From assembly GCA_900472575.1 (NCBI GenBank), contig UCIV01000019.1, forward strand, positions 248,001 through 312,000: a stretch of 64,000 bases of DNA. Reading direction: 5' to 3'. Position numbers and translations under genes: made by a program. The notes under the pieces are model-generated. The model was not told the DNA's origin and did not search any database. It was given only the letters and a program-made list of their open reading frames with translations. The stretch comes from Hyphomicrobiales bacterium. Lineage in GTDB: Bacteria > Pseudomonadota > Alphaproteobacteria > Rhizobiales > Rhizobiaceae. Shown here piece by piece: positions 45,508 through 55,844 of the stretch (positions are counted from its first letter, which is position 1; the number at the start of each line of letters is the position of its first letter).

Positions 45508-47121
45508 ATGGCAGTGAGCGCAAACCGGCTTGAACTTCTGCAGATCGCAGACGCTGTGGCCCGCGAAAAGGTCATCGACCGCGAGATCGTGCTGGCTGCG
45601 ATGGCTGACGCCATCCAAAAGGCCGCCCGCTCGCGTTACGGTTCGGAAACCAATATCCGCGCCGACATCAATTCCAAGACCGGCGAAATCCGCCTGCAAC
45701 GCCTTCTTGAGGTCGTTGAAGTCGCCGAAGACTACGGAACGCAGATCCCTTTGGTTTTGGCCCGCGACCGCAATGTTGATGCCAAGATCGGCGACTTCAT
45801 TGCCGACCCGCTGCCGCCGATGGATTTCGGCCGTATCGCCGCGCAGTCCGCCAAGCAGGTCATCGTCCAGAAGGTGCGCGAAGCCGAGCGTGACCGTCAG
45901 TTCGACGAATTCAAGGATCGCGTCGGTGAAATCGTCAACGGCACCGTCAAGCGCGTCGAGTACGGCAATGTCATCGTGGATCTCGGCCGTGGCGAAGGCA
46001 TCATCCGTCGTGACGAGATGATCCCGCGCGAAAACATGCGTTACGGCGATCGCGTCCGCGCCTATGTCTACGACGTCCGTCGCGAACAGCGCGGCCCGCA
46101 GATCTTCCTGTCGCGTACTCATCCTCAGTTCATGGTGAAGCTGTTCACCATGGAAGTTCCGGAAATCTACGACGGCATCATCCAGATCAAGTCGGTTGCC
46201 CGTGACCCGGGTTCGCGCGCCAAGATCGCCGTCATCTCGAACGACTCGTCGATCGACCCGGTCGGCGCCTGCGTCGGTATGCGCGGTTCCCGCGTTCAGG
46301 CCGTTGTCGGCGAACTGCAGGGCGAAAAGATCGACATCATTCCGTGGAGCCAGGATCCGGCTTCCTTCATCGTCAACGCCCTGCAGCCGGCTGAAGTCGC
46401 CAAGGTCGTTCTCGACGAGGATGCAGAGCGTATCGAAGTCGTGGTTCCGGATGAGCAGCTGTCGCTGGCCATCGGCCGCCGCGGCCAGAACGTTCGCCTC
46501 GCTTCGCAGCTGACCGGCTGGGATATCGACATCATGACGGAAGCCGAAGAGTCGGAACGCCGTCAGAAGGAATTCAACGAGCGCACCAACCTGTTCATGG
46601 AAGCTCTCGATGTCGACGAAATGGTCGGCCAGGTGCTTGCTTCGGAAGGCTTTGCCCAGGTCGAGGAACTGGCCTACACCAACCTCGACGAAATCTCGTC
46701 GATCGACGGCTTCGACGAAGACACCGCCAACGAGATCCAGACCCGCGCCCGCGAGTATCTGGAGCGTATCGAAGCTGAAAACGATGCCAAGCGCGTTGCT
46801 CTCGGCGTCCAGGACGAGCTGAAGCAGATCGAAGGCCTCACCGCTCAGATGCTGGTCGCGCTCGGCGAAGAAGGCATCAAGACGGTCGAGGACTTTGCCG
46901 GCTGCGCTGCTGACGATCTCGTCGGCTGGTCGGAACGCAAGGATGGCGAGACCAAGAAGTTCGAAGGCACGTTCTCGAAGTTCGACGTTTCCCGCGTCGA
47001 GGCTGAAAACATGATCGTTCAGGCCCGTCTGCTCGCAGGCTGGATCACCGAAGAAGATCTCGCCAACGAACAGGCTGATGATGAGGCCGAGGAGGAGGCC
47101 GTCGCCGCCGATCAGGAATGA
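45508..47121 (+). CDS. nusA: Transcription termination/antitermination protein NusA
   Basis: A 537-residue RNA polymerase-binding factor. The N-terminal domain ([20 protein letters not shown]), S1 domain (about 135-200, [20 protein letters not shown]), KH1 and KH2 ([29 protein letters not shown]) and C-terminal acidic helix-hairpin-helix repeats ([38 protein letters not shown]) are all visible. Its stop overlaps the ylxR ATG (ATGA). NusA may act on the operon's own leader terminator. Confidence 0.98.
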   Translation: MAVSANRLELLQIADAVAREKVIDREIVLAAMADAIQKAARSRYGSETNIRADINSKTGEIRLQRLLEVVEVAEDYGTQIPLVLARDRNVDAKIGDFIADPLPPMDFGRIAAQSAKQVIVQKVREAERDRQFDEFKDRVGEIVNGTVKRVEYGNVIVDLGRGEGIIRRDEMIPRENMRYGDRVRAYVYDVRREQRGPQIFLSRTHPQFMVKLFTMEVPEIYDGIIQIKSVARDPGSRAKIAVISNDSSIDPVGACVGMRGSRVQAVVGELQGEKIDIIPWSQDPASFIVNALQPAEVAKVVLDEDAERIEVVVPDEQLSLAIGRRGQNVRLASQLTGWDIDIMTEAEESERRQKEFNERTNLFMEALDVDEMVGQVLASEGFAQVEELAYTNLDEISSIDGFDEDTANEIQTRAREYLERIEAENDAKRVALGVQDELKQIEGLTAQMLVALGEEGIKTVEDFAGCAADDLVGWSERKDGETKKFEGTFSKFDVSRVEAENMIVQARLLAGWITEEDLANEQADDEAEEEAVAADQE

Positions 47122-47807
47122 TCGCGGACGACAATGGTACGGATGATGCAGATATTTGGCCGGACGATTTCGTCGTGAACGACCGTACCTGCATCGTCAC
47201 CCGCGAGGCGACAGACCCGAAGGACCTTATCAGGTTCGTCCGCGCTCCCGACGGGAGCGTGGTTCCGGATTTGAAACGGCAGCTTCCCGGACGGGGCTGC
47301 TGGATCAAGGCGGAACGAGAGCTTGTCGACCGGGCGGTGAAGCGGAAGCTGTTTTCTCGCGCTTTCAAGAGCGAGACGAAAGCGGCGGACGATCTCGGCG
47401 CACTGGTCGATCGGCTTCTGGTCGCCGACCTTGCCGGAATGATGAACATGGCGCGTAAGGCAGGTCAGTTCGTTTCCGGCGCGATGAAGGTCGATGCCGC
47501 AGTCCGCTCGGGAGCCGCCGCCGGCGTTTTCCATGCTTCCGATGCCGCGGCAGACGGCGTTCGAAAGATAGACCAGGCCCGAAAGGCCTTTAAGCTCGGC
47601 ACCGATGCCGAACATGACATTCCGGCCTTTTTGCTCCTCACCGGGGCGGAATTGGACGAAGTGATGGGCGAGAATGCTTTTATCCATGCTTGCGCGCTTG
47701 CAGGGCAGGCAGGTGAGGGTGTAGTGAAGCGCGCAAACCTACTTGAGCAGTACCGTAAAGGCGGTCTGCCCCAGACAAAGGATGTCTTTGACATGCCTAA
47801 ACCATGA
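47118..47807 (+). CDS. ylxR: RNA-binding protein YlxR (DUF448) fused to L7Ae/L30e-like domain
   Basis: A 229-residue protein. Residues ~22-90 are the YlxR/DUF448 domain (RTCIVTREATDPKDLIRFVR ... LPGRGCWI). Residues ~100-190 match the L7Ae/L30e RNA-binding fold (ADLAGMMNMARKAGQFVSGAMKVDAAVRSG). In Gram-positives these are often two separate small genes (ylxR, ylxQ) between nusA and infB; the fused form is usual in alphaproteobacteria. It is coupled to nusA by a 4-bp overlap. Confidence 0.93.
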   Translation: MIADDNGTDDADIWPDDFVVNDRTCIVTREATDPKDLIRFVRAPDGSVVPDLKRQLPGRGCWIKAERELVDRAVKRKLFSRAFKSETKAADDLGALVDRLLVADLAGMMNMARKAGQFVSGAMKVDAAVRSGAAAGVFHASDAAADGVRKIDQARKAFKLGTDAEHDIPAFLLLTGAELDEVMGENAFIHACALAGQAGEGVVKRANLLEQYRKGGLPQTKDVFDMPKP

Positions 47808-47878
47808 CGCTGTCACCGGCTCTAGCCGGACGCAGATCGATTTATACGACTTGAACGACAGGTTCTGATGGCTTCCAT

Positions 47879-47906
47879 CCGTTCCTGTACGAAGGAACAG
47901 GAACGG
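47879..47906 (+). promoter_or_regulatory. Hairpin covering the infB ribosome binding site
   Basis: A perfect 10-bp stem ccgttcctgt/acaggaacgg with loop acgaagga ends 1 nt before the infB ATG. The likely ribosome site (aaggaacaggaa) is in the loop and the 3' arm, so folding would hide part of it and could control IF-2 translation. Confidence 0.5.
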
Positions 47907-47907
47907 A

Positions 47908-50736
47908 ATGACCGACAACAAAGACGACAAGACACTCGGCGTGAAGAAGACCCTCTCGCTCAAGCCATCCGGCATGAACCAGGGTACTGTGCGCCAGGAC
48001 ATGGGTCGCGGCCGCACGAAAGCGGTCGTCGTCGAAACGGTGAAACGCCGCCCGACCCGCCCGCAGGACGAAAAGCCGATTACCCCGATCGCGGCCCCTG
48101 CAGCCCCGGCTCCGCGCCCGGTTGAAGCCGCAGCACAGCCTGCTCCGCAGCAGCCGCGCCCGCAACCGGCAGCGCCGGTGCACCAGCCTGCGCCACAGGC
48201 ACAGCGCCCTGCGCAGCCGCAGGGTCAGCGCCCCGGTTCGCACCAGGGCCAGCGTCCGGGCTCCAACTACGGCCAGCAACAGGGCCAGCGTCCGCAGCAG
48301 GGTCAACGCCCGCAGCAGTCCGGTCAGCGTCCGCAACAGAACCGCCCGAACGTGCTTCACGATCTCTCCGCCGGCGAAATGGAAGCCCGTCGCCGCGCTC
48401 TGGTGGAAGCACAGGCACGCGAAGTCATCGAAGCCAAGCAGCGCGCTGAAGACGAAGCCCGCCGTGCAGCCGAAGCAGAGGCCCGCAAGGCCGAAGAGGC
48501 TGCGGAAGCAGCTCGTCGTGCAGCCGAACCGGCTCCAGAGCCGGAACCTGAACCCGTCGCGCCTCAGCCGGCCCCGGTCGCTGCCCGTGCGCCCGAGCGC
48601 AACACCGATCGCGCACCTGCCGATCGTGGAGCCGCTGGCCGCCCGCAGGACGGTCGTCCGCAGTCGCCGCGCCCAGGCACCGATGCTCCCGCAGCGCAGC
48701 CGGGTGCCGTACGTGGCCGCCGTGCCAATGACGAAGATGATGACCGTGGCCCGTCCCGCAGCGCCGGTGCGCCCGGTCGTGGCCGCGTGGTCGCTCCAGC
48801 TCCTGCCAAGCCGCCGGCACGCCCGAAGGGTGACGAAGGCCGTCGCCAGGGCAAGCTGACCATCACCACTGCCGGTTCGGACGAGGACGGTAACGCCCGT
48901 GGCCGTTCGATGGCCGCGATGCGCCGTCGTCAGGAAAAATTCCGCCGCAGCCAGATGCAGGAAACCCGTGAAAAGGTTGTCCGCGAAGTCATCCTGCCGG
49001 AAACGATCACCATTCAGGAACTGTCGCAGCGCATGTCCGAACGCGCGGTCGACGTCATCAAGTACCTGATGAAGGAAGGCCAGATGATGAAGCCGGGCGA
49101 CGTCATTGACGCCGATCTAGCAGAACTCATCGCCGCCGAATTCGGCCATACCGTCAAGCGCGTCTCGGAATCCGACGTCGAAGAAGGCATCTTTGACAAG
49201 GCCGACGATGCGGGCGAAATGGTATCGCGCCCGCCGGTCGTTACGATCATGGGTCACGTCGACCACGGCAAGACCTCGCTGCTCGACGCTATCCGCCAGG
49301 CGAATGTCGTGTCCGGTGAGGCCGGCGGCATCACCCAGCATATCGGTGCCTACCAGGTCGAGAAGAACGGTCAGAAGATCACCTTCATCGACACCCCCGG
49401 CCACGCCGCCTTTACGGCCATGCGTGCCCGTGGTGCGCAGGCGACGGATATCGCGATCCTGGTGGTTGCAGCCGACGACAGCGTGATGCCGCAGACGATC
49501 GAATCCATCAACCATGCCAAGGCGGCGGGTGTACCGATCATCGTGGCAATCAACAAGATCGACAAGCATGAAGCCAAGCCGGACAAGGTTCGTCAGCAGC
49601 TCCTGCAGCACGAAGTCTTCGTCGAATCGCTCGGCGGTGAAGTGCTCGACGTCGAGGTTTCGGCCAAGAACAAGACAAACCTCGACAAGCTGCTCGAAGC
49701 CGTGTTGCTACAGGCCGAAATTCTCGACCTGAAGGCCGACCCGACGCGTACTGCCGAAGGTACGGTCATTGAAGCACAACTCGACCGTGGTCGTGGTGCG
49801 GTTGCGACCGTGCTCGTCCAGAAGGGTACGCTGAAGCCGGGCCAGATCATCGTTGCCGGCGATCAGTGGGGCCGTGTTCGTGCTCTCGTCACCGACAAGG
49901 GCGACCACGTCAAGGAAGCCGGTCCGGCAACCCCGGTCGAAGTGCTTGGTCTATCTGGCACGCCTGCTGCCGGTGACCGCTTCGCCGTCGTCGAAAACGA
50001 AGCTCGTGCCCGCGAAATCTCCGAGTATCGCCAGCGTCTTGCTCGCGACAAGGCGGTTGCCCGCCAGTCCGGCCAGCGCGGTTCGCTCGAGCAGATGATG
50101 AGCAAGCTGCAGAATACCGGCTTCAAGGAATTCCCGCTGGTCATCAAGGGTGACGTGCAGGGTTCGGTCGAAGCGATCATAGCGTCGCTCGACAAGCTTG
50201 GTACCGACGAAGTTCGTGCCCGTATCGTCCATTCGGGCGCCGGCGCGATCACCGAGTCGGATATCTCGCTCGCCGAGGCATCGGATGCCGCAATCATCGG
50301 CTTCAACGTCCGCGCCAATGCACAGGCTCGTACGATCGCCGAGCGTAACGGCCTCGACATCCGCTACTACAACATCATCTACGATCTGGTGGATGACGTT
50401 AAGGCAGCCATGTCGGGTCTTCTGTCGCCGGAACGCCGCGAAACCTTCCTCGGCAATGCCGAGATCCTGGAAGTCTTCAACATCACCAAGGTTGGCAAGG
50501 TTGCCGGTTGCCGTGTGGTCGAAGGCAAGGTCGAGCGTGGTGCAGGCGTACGCCTCATCCGCGACAACGTGGTCATCCACGAAGGCAAGCTCAAGACGCT
50601 CAAGCGCTTCAAGGACGAAGTTGCCGAAGTGCCGATGGGTCAGGAATGCGGTATGGCCTTCGAAAACTACGAAGATATCCGCGCCGGCGACACGATCGAG
50701 TGCTTCCGCGTGGAACATATCACGCGCACGCTTTAA
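47908..50736 (+). CDS. infB: Translation initiation factor IF-2
   Basis: A 942-residue GTPase that brings fMet-tRNA to the 30S subunit. The first ~45 residues ([22 protein letters not shown]) are the IF-2-associated N-terminus. About 300 residues of Pro/Gln/Ala/Arg-rich low complexity follow, then the IF2-N helical domain ([24 protein letters not shown]). The G domain has [23 protein letters not shown] and NKIDKH, and domains II-IV end in [11 protein letters not shown]. An intrinsic terminator follows. Confidence 0.98.
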   Translation: MTDNKDDKTLGVKKTLSLKPSGMNQGTVRQDMGRGRTKAVVVETVKRRPTRPQDEKPITPIAAPAAPAPRPVEAAAQPAPQQPRPQPAAPVHQPAPQAQRPAQPQGQRPGSHQGQRPGSNYGQQQGQRPQQGQRPQQSGQRPQQNRPNVLHDLSAGEMEARRRALVEAQAREVIEAKQRAEDEARRAAEAEARKAEEAAEAARRAAEPAPEPEPEPVAPQPAPVAARAPERNTDRAPADRGAAGRPQDGRPQSPRPGTDAPAAQPGAVRGRRANDEDDDRGPSRSAGAPGRGRVVAPAPAKPPARPKGDEGRRQGKLTITTAGSDEDGNARGRSMAAMRRRQEKFRRSQMQETREKVVREVILPETITIQELSQRMSERAVDVIKYLMKEGQMMKPGDVIDADLAELIAAEFGHTVKRVSESDVEEGIFDKADDAGEMVSRPPVVTIMGHVDHGKTSLLDAIRQANVVSGEAGGITQHIGAYQVEKNGQKITFIDTPGHAAFTAMRARGAQATDIAILVVAADDSVMPQTIESINHAKAAGVPIIVAINKIDKHEAKPDKVRQQLLQHEVFVESLGGEVLDVEVSAKNKTNLDKLLEAVLLQAEILDLKADPTRTAEGTVIEAQLDRGRGAVATVLVQKGTLKPGQIIVAGDQWGRVRALVTDKGDHVKEAGPATPVEVLGLSGTPAAGDRFAVVENEARAREISEYRQRLARDKAVARQSGQRGSLEQMMSKLQNTGFKEFPLVIKGDVQGSVEAIIASLDKLGTDEVRARIVHSGAGAITESDISLAEASDAAIIGFNVRANAQARTIAERNGLDIRYYNIIYDLVDDVKAAMSGLLSPERRETFLGNAEILEVFNITKVGKVAGCRVVEGKVERGAGVRLIRDNVVIHEGKLKTLKRFKDEVAEVPMGQECGMAFENYEDIRAGDTIECFRVEHITRTL

Positions 50737-50758
50737 GCTTGACAATTGTCATGTTAGG

Positions 50759-50790
50759 AACCGCCGGGGAGAAATTCCCGGCGGTTTTTT
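50759..50790 (+). terminator. Terminator after infB
   Basis: A perfect 10-bp stem aaccgccggg/cccggcggtt with an 8-nt loop and a six-T run (50785-50790), 22 bp after the infB stop. It closes the rimP-infB operon. Confidence 0.85.
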
Positions 50791-50804
50791 ATGTGGAGGT
50801 TTTT

Positions 50805-51563
50805 ATGGCTATTTCGTTCGATCTGACCGGCAAGACAGCGATTGTCACCGGCGCCAATACCGGTTTAGGCCAGGCCATTTCAGTTGCCCTTGCCCAGGCC
50901 GGGGCCAAGGTGGCGCTGGTCGGTCGCTCATCGATGGCGGAAACCGAGGCCGCAATCAGCGCTAGCCGCGGCGAGAGCCTCGCCATATCGGCCGACCTTT
51001 CCACCCTCGAACCGATCGAACGTATTCTCGACGAAACCACTTCCTGGTCTGGAGGTGCTGATATTCTCGTCAACAATGCCGGGATTATTCGCCGCGCCGA
51101 TGCCCTCGAATTCAGCGAGGCTGATTGGGATGCGGTGATGGATGTGAACCTGAAGAACGTGTTTTTCCTGTCGCAAGCCTTCGCCCGGCGGCTTGTCGCA
51201 GCCGATAAGGGCGGAAAGATCGTCAACATTGCTTCACTTCTCTCCTTCCAGGGCGGCATCCGTATTCCTTCCTATACGGCGTCCAAGAGCGGCCTTGCAG
51301 GCCTGACCCGGCTCCTGGCCTGCGAATGGGCCGGCAAGGGTATCAACGTCAACGCCATTGCTCCCGGTTATTTCTCGACCAACAATACGGAAGCTCTTCG
51401 CGATGACCCGGACCGCAACGCCGCCATTCTGGCGCGCATTCCAGCCGGGCACTGGGGCAAACCGGAAGAGCTTGGTGGTGCAGCCGTCTTCCTCGCATCA
51501 TCGGCCTCGGACTACATTCACGGCACCGTGCTGCCCGTGGATGGCGGCTGGCTGGCACGCTAA
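50805..51563 (+). CDS. kduD: Short-chain dehydrogenase, KduD-like (2-deoxy-D-gluconate 3-dehydrogenase type)
   Basis: A 252-residue SDR oxidoreductase: cofactor motif TGANTGLG (15-22), NNAG, catalytic Ser in NIASLLSF and Tyr-x-x-x-Lys in YTASK, with GYFSTNNTEALRDD typical of KduD/2-deoxygluconate dehydrogenases of uronate breakdown. No other kdu or kdg gene is adjacent, so the substrate is inferred from similarity only. The ATG follows GTGGAGG, just after the infB terminator. Confidence 0.78.
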   Translation: MAISFDLTGKTAIVTGANTGLGQAISVALAQAGAKVALVGRSSMAETEAAISASRGESLAISADLSTLEPIERILDETTSWSGGADILVNNAGIIRRADALEFSEADWDAVMDVNLKNVFFLSQAFARRLVAADKGGKIVNIASLLSFQGGIRIPSYTASKSGLAGLTRLLACEWAGKGINVNAIAPGYFSTNNTEALRDDPDRNAAILARIPAGHWGKPEELGGAAVFLASSASDYIHGTVLPVDGGWLAR

Positions 51564-51595
51564 GTCTTTACGCGAACTCACTTTTAGAATGCCTG

Positions 51596-51622
51596 ATCTG
51601 CGCCATCTCCGGTGGCGCAGAT
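51596..51622 (+). terminator. Hairpin after the SDR gene
   Basis: A perfect 10-bp stem atctgcgcca/tggcgcagat with a 7-nt loop followed by acattttc. It is a probable terminator with a short T-run. Confidence 0.55.
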
Positions 51623-51829
51623 ACATTTTCGCCTTGAGCTCTGCCATCCCCGACGTCGTGAAGGTAAAATTGGCAGCTTCACTCAAGATTTATTAGTTGC
51701 CATTTGAACTCATGTTTATTATCGCATAGCAGCATAGTCTGTTGCTGGCCTCGATGCCGGCCGCGACCTGATGATATCGTGCCGAGCCGGCAAAAATGCC
51801 TTTCGGCAATAGTCGGAGTATCGCCTAAA

Positions 51830-53035
51830 ATGTCTGCTGCCCTTGTCCCTGCCGTTGCCGGAAACCGCCACCTTGGCAAGGTCGCGAAACAGCTCGGGAT
51901 GACGGCTGCGACGCTTGCGCTTCTGAGCGCGATGGCGATGGCTCAGACCCCTGCCCCGGCTCCTCAGGCACAAACCACTTCGCAGGCGGATAGTGCACAG
52001 CAGCAGGCTCCGGCTTCGTCTGCAGCACCAACCACCGGCCGGACGGCTCCCGCCACAACGCCGGCGACGACACCGACCGCGCCTTCCGCTCCGGCGGAAA
52101 ATGCAGCACCGGCCAGCCCTGCAGCGCCGGATGCCTCGACCGCCACAGAGGGGGCTCCCGCCGCTCAGGCTCCGGCACAATCCGCCCAGCCTGCTCCCTC
52201 TACCGAGACAACGGCTCCCGGCGTATCCCAGCCCGCACAGGCCCAGGCTGCGCCGCAGGAAACGGTAACCGACCTTGTGCCGGCGGAAGAAGAAACGCCG
52301 GTACTGACAATCCCGCACGACCTTTCGCCCTGGGGCATGTTCATGGCGGCGGACTGGGTTGTTAAAAGCGTCATGATCGGGCTTGCCATCGCTTCGCTGG
52401 CAACCTGGACCGTTTGGCTGGTTAAGACGCTCGAGCTTGCCGGCGCCCGCACCCGCGCCGGTCGCATCATCAAGATCATCCGCAATTCCCGTACGCTCGC
52501 CGAAGCTGTCGATGCCTCCGCTGGACGCGGCGGTCCTGCCGCCTACATGCTCCAGGCCGCAGCCGAGGAAATAAAGATGTCCGCGGATGCGCTCGACCAT
52601 GTCGAAGGTGACGGCGTCAAGGAACGCGTCGGCTCCTCCCTGTCGCGCATCGAGGCCTTTGCCGGTCGCCGTATCGCCCGCGGCACCGGCATTCTGGCGA
52701 CGATCGGCTCGGTCGCTCCCTTTGTCGGCCTATTCGGCACGGTCTGGGGCATCATGAATTCGTTCATCGGCATTTCCGAAACGCAGACGACCAATCTTGC
52801 CGTCGTCGCGCCCGGCATTGCCGAGGCGCTACTTGCAACGGCCATCGGCCTCGTCGCCGCCATTCCCGCCGTCGTGATCTACAACCTGTTTGCCCGTTCG
52901 GTTACCGGCTATCGCGCGCTTCTTGCCGATGCAGCCAGCGGCGTCGAGCGACTGGTGAGCCGCGACCTCGACTTCCGCAAGGTTCCGCCGGGCGGCCGCA
53001 AGGCAACCCCGATGTCCCTGATGGCCGGAGAATAA
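51830..53035 (+). CDS. exbB: TonB-system energizer ExbB
   Basis: A 401-residue inner-membrane proton channel component that powers TonB. It has an unusually long N-terminus: a signal-like segment (QLGMTAATLALLSAMAMAQT) followed by ~130 Ala/Pro/Thr-rich residues. Then come the three membrane helices: VKSVMIGLAIASLATWTVWL, GTGILATIGSVAPFVGLFGTVWGIM and IAEALLATAIGLVAAIPAVVIYNLF, the last two carrying the MotA/ExbB signature. Such extensions are known in alphaproteobacterial ExbB. The ATG at 51830 has a distant GGAG; the start could be different. exbD follows 4 bp later. Confidence 0.93.
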   Translation: MSAALVPAVAGNRHLGKVAKQLGMTAATLALLSAMAMAQTPAPAPQAQTTSQADSAQQQAPASSAAPTTGRTAPATTPATTPTAPSAPAENAAPASPAAPDASTATEGAPAAQAPAQSAQPAPSTETTAPGVSQPAQAQAAPQETVTDLVPAEEETPVLTIPHDLSPWGMFMAADWVVKSVMIGLAIASLATWTVWLVKTLELAGARTRAGRIIKIIRNSRTLAEAVDASAGRGGPAAYMLQAAAEEIKMSADALDHVEGDGVKERVGSSLSRIEAFAGRRIARGTGILATIGSVAPFVGLFGTVWGIMNSFIGISETQTTNLAVVAPGIAEALLATAIGLVAAIPAVVIYNLFARSVTGYRALLADAASGVERLVSRDLDFRKVPPGGRKATPMSLMAGE

Positions 53036-53039
53036 GTCC

Positions 53040-53555
53040 ATGGCCGGCGGCATTCGCGAACATCACGGCGAGGAATTGCAGGAAAACCACGAGATCAACG
53101 TGACGCCCTTTATTGACGTCATGCTGGTGCTCCTGATCATCTTCATGGTCGCCGCGCCGCTTTCCACGGTCGATGTCAATGTCGACCTGCCCGCATCGAG
53201 TGCAAAGCCCGCACAGCGGCCTGAAGAACCTCTCTATCTGACGGTTCAGGAAGATCTCACGCTCAATCTCGGCAATGACCAGGTTGCGCGCGAGCAGCTG
53301 ACGACCAGGCTGAACACGATTACCGGCGGCAACAAGGATACCCGCATCTTCCTGCGTGCCGACAAGGCTGTCGGCTACGGCCAGTTCATGGAAGTGATGA
53401 ACCTTCTGCGTGACGCCGGTTATTTGAAAATCGCGCTGGTCGGACTGGAAACTCTTCCCGGTGCCGCAGCACCCGCTGCCCAGTCTGCAGCGGGTCAACC
53501 CGCAGCAGGTCAGCCTTCCTCACCGGCTTCGCCAGCACCAGGGGTTTCGCGATGA
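53040..53555 (+). CDS. exbD: TonB-system protein ExbD
   Basis: A 171-residue partner of ExbB. One N-terminal membrane helix carries the essential Asp (INVTPFIDVMLVLLIIFMVA), followed by the periplasmic domain (LTLNLGNDQVAREQL; IFLRADKAVGYGQFMEVMNLLRDAGY). The C-terminal ~25 residues are Ala/Gly/Pro-rich. Its stop overlaps the tonB ATG (ATGA). Confidence 0.96.
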   Translation: MAGGIREHHGEELQENHEINVTPFIDVMLVLLIIFMVAAPLSTVDVNVDLPASSAKPAQRPEEPLYLTVQEDLTLNLGNDQVAREQLTTRLNTITGGNKDTRIFLRADKAVGYGQFMEVMNLLRDAGYLKIALVGLETLPGAAAPAAQSAAGQPAAGQPSSPASPAPGVSR

Positions 53556-54484
53556 ACCCAGCCGCCCCCTATCGTAGCCGGGTACAGAAGATCGGCGAAA
53601 TATCACTCTGGGCAGGCGCCGGCGCATTCGTGCTGACTGCGCATATCGCTGCTGCTGCCCTGATGATGCAGGAAGAGCCGATCGTCGACGCAGACAGTTC
53701 GCCGCCGGCTGCAATCATGATCGAGCTTGCGCCTGAACCGGAGGCTGTGAACACGGAGGAAGAGCAGATTTCTCCCGACTCGACCGATTCCGAAAAGGTG
53801 GAGAGCGAGCAGCTCAAGCCTGTCGAAGAGGTTCAGCAGGAGCCCGAGCCTATTCCGGATCCGGTCGAGCCCCCGCCGGAAGAAGTGGTGAAGGAAGAGC
53901 CCACACCACCAGAGCCTGAAATCGCCCAGCCTCTGCCCGAACCTCCGCCGGAGACGATCGAAGAGCCCGATCCGCTTGAGCAGCAGATGACTGCAGCTCT
54001 AGAAAATGTCGAGGTCCCGCTACCGGTCGTGCGCCCACCACCACCGCCGCCGGAAATCGCGGAAAAACCGGAACCCAAAAAAGAGCAGAAGAAGGTGGAA
54101 CGCCGCAAGCCGCAACAGCAGCAAGCTCAAAAAGAGCTGGCTCAGGCCAAGGCGCAGGTCCAGCAATCAGACCGGAATGCCGCCAGCCAATCTTCAACCG
54201 GCTCCGTCGCAACATCGTCGGTTCCTCCTGCCCGATGGCTGACGCGCGTCAGGGCGAAGATTGCCCGCAGCGCTCGCCGTTGCCCGGGAGGCGACAAGGG
54301 TGTGGTGATGGTCAATTTCAGCTTTGACAATGGCGGAAACATCGGACGCGTGTCCGTTTCACGCTCCTCCGGCAACGCCCAGATCGACGATTATATGGCT
54401 TCGGCCATTCGTAGGGCCTCGCCAATTCCGGTACCGCCCGCTGGTGTTGCAAGCACGCTCACTCAGTTGGTAGAATGCAAGTGA
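53552..54484 (+). CDS. tonB: Energy transducer TonB
   Basis: A 310-residue periplasm-spanning protein. A single N-terminal helix (ISLWAGAGAFVLTAHIAAAA) is followed by a long Glu/Pro-rich and Lys/Gln-rich periplasmic arm and the C-terminal TonB domain (VVMVNFSFDNGGNIGRVSVSRSSGNAQ ... SPIPVPP). Together with exbB and exbD it forms one operon that energises iron-siderophore and heme receptors. Iron control is likely, but I could not find a convincing regulator site upstream of exbB. Confidence 0.95.
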   Translation: MNPAAPYRSRVQKIGEISLWAGAGAFVLTAHIAAAALMMQEEPIVDADSSPPAAIMIELAPEPEAVNTEEEQISPDSTDSEKVESEQLKPVEEVQQEPEPIPDPVEPPPEEVVKEEPTPPEPEIAQPLPEPPPETIEEPDPLEQQMTAALENVEVPLPVVRPPPPPPEIAEKPEPKKEQKKVERRKPQQQQAQKELAQAKAQVQQSDRNAASQSSTGSVATSSVPPARWLTRVRAKIARSARRCPGGDKGVVMVNFSFDNGGNIGRVSVSRSSGNAQIDDYMASAIRRASPIPVPPAGVASTLTQLVECK

Positions 54485-54580
54485 CCGCATAGAAGGGTCC
54501 GGCTAGAAACTCCGCCCTGAAGGGGAGCCAGATACTTCTGGTCCCTCGTCTCAACATGGAATTTCTGGACCCCCTCACCC

Positions 54581-55573
54581 ATGCATATGACATTAACTGA
54601 AGCCGGAATGCTGGTTCGCGGCATCTTCGAAGATAACGGCGTGCTACCCACGACATCCTTGTCCGTCGCCCGTGCGCTTGTGCAGTCTGAAGCTGCCGGT
54701 CAATCCGGCCACGGCCTGCGCCGCGTTCCGGCTTATGTGAAGCAGGTTCGCACCGGCAAGGTGGATGGCAAAGCGGAGCCCAAGCTCTCGCGCCCCCGCC
54801 CCGCGGTGATGTCGATCGACGCCGCGCATGGCTTTGCCTACCCGGCACTCGATCTTGCGGTCGCCGAACTTCCCGCCATTGTTCGCGAACAGGGCATCGC
54901 TTTTGCGACCATCGGCCGCTCGCATCATGCCGGGGTGATGGCGCTGACGGTGGAGCGTTTTGCCGAGCAGGGCCTGATCGCCATGATGTTCGCAAACGCA
55001 CCGGCCGCCATGGCGCCCTGGGGCGGCAGAAGCCCGCTCTTCGGCACCAATCCGATTGCCTTCGCCGTCCCTGTCGCAAATGCCGATCCCCTGGTCATTG
55101 ATCTGGCGCTCTCAAAGGTCGCACGTGGCAAGGTCATGGAAGCCCACCAGAAGGGAACGAGTATACCCGACGACTGGGCCTTCGATATTGATGGAAACCC
55201 CACCACAGACGCTGCAGAGGCGCTTAAAGGCACGATGGCGCCTTCTGGCGGTGCAAAGGGTGCTGCACTGGCGCTGATGGTGGAAGTGCTCTCGGCAGGC
55301 CTTGCAGGCGCCAATTTCTCCCATGAGGCAAGCTCGCTCTTCGATGAAAACGGGCCGCCGCCGGAACTCGGCCACTCGATCATCGCAATCGACCCGGACG
55401 CGGCCAATGGCGGCGGTACAGCCATGCGCATGGCAGCCCTTGCCGAAGAGATGGCCAGGCAGGAGGGCGTGCGGCTTCCAGGCCGCCGCGGCAAAGGCCT
55501 GAGGGCTGATGCCATGGCAAATGGAATAGAAGTCGAGGACGACGTATTGAAGGCGATCGACGCGCTTCGCTGA
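54581..55573 (+). CDS. Ldh family (malate/L-lactate/ureidoglycolate-type) oxidoreductase
   Basis: A 330-residue NAD(P)H-dependent dehydrogenase of the LDH2/MDH2 family, unrelated to classical Rossmann LDHs. Family marks are SEAAGQSGHGLRRVPAYV, the catalytic His region TIGRSHHAGVM, and LFGTNPIAFAVP. Members reduce 2-oxoacids or act as delta-1-piperideine/pyrroline-2-carboxylate reductases; I cannot tell which. Two ATGs (54581, 54587) are possible and neither has a clear ribosome site. Confidence 0.87.
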   Translation: MHMTLTEAGMLVRGIFEDNGVLPTTSLSVARALVQSEAAGQSGHGLRRVPAYVKQVRTGKVDGKAEPKLSRPRPAVMSIDAAHGFAYPALDLAVAELPAIVREQGIAFATIGRSHHAGVMALTVERFAEQGLIAMMFANAPAAMAPWGGRSPLFGTNPIAFAVPVANADPLVIDLALSKVARGKVMEAHQKGTSIPDDWAFDIDGNPTTDAAEALKGTMAPSGGAKGAALALMVEVLSAGLAGANFSHEASSLFDENGPPPELGHSIIAIDPDAANGGGTAMRMAALAEEMARQEGVRLPGRRGKGLRADAMANGIEVEDDVLKAIDALR

Positions 55574-55713
55574 TCGCAAGACGATAACGCGGCACCCTGG
55601 GATAACCTCGCATGGAGGGGCCAGGGCCGCCAAGCGACAGAGATGCATAAGGCACCGGCTCCAGGCGCTTCAAACGCTGTCGTTCAACTGTCTTTCGGGA
55701 AAATTACCTCCAG

Positions 55714-55840
55714 AAAAGCGAAAAGCCTGGCGCGGGAGGAGGATGCGCCAGGCTTTAAACTTGATCGACAACTGGGAGGAGGAGGATGTTGTCGATCCGT
55801 ATCGAACGACACTGGGAGGAGGAGTGCGTCGTTCGATGAC
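55714..55840 (-). ncRNA. Anti-Shine-Dalgarno small RNA, alpha-r14/NfeR1-like (copy 2)
   Basis: On the minus strand three hairpins each show CCTCCTCCC in the loop: 55838-55801 (catcgaacgac...gtcgttcgat), 55797-55763 (gatcgacaac...gttgtcgatc) and 55756-55722 (12-bp stem aaagcctggcgc/gcgccaggcttt, then TTTTCGCTTTTC). The order, loop sequence and terminal terminator are the same as in the copy at 19983-20100 while the stems differ, so they are paralogues with conserved folding. The 450-bp gap 55574-56022 holds this RNA and no protein gene. Confidence 0.78.
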
Positions 55841-55844
55841 TGAC

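Noticed and set aside
51623-51829. Iron-regulator (RirA/Irr/Fur) box before exbB
   Set aside because: An A/T-rich stretch is present, but neither TGA-N9-TCA nor an ICE-type or Fur-type palindrome could be recognised.
55734-55823. Series of GGGAGGAGG sequences on the + strand that look like ribosome sites
   Set aside because: Each lies in the loop of a perfect hairpin and no ORF with sense begins after them; they are the complement of the anti-SD loops of the minus-strand RNA.
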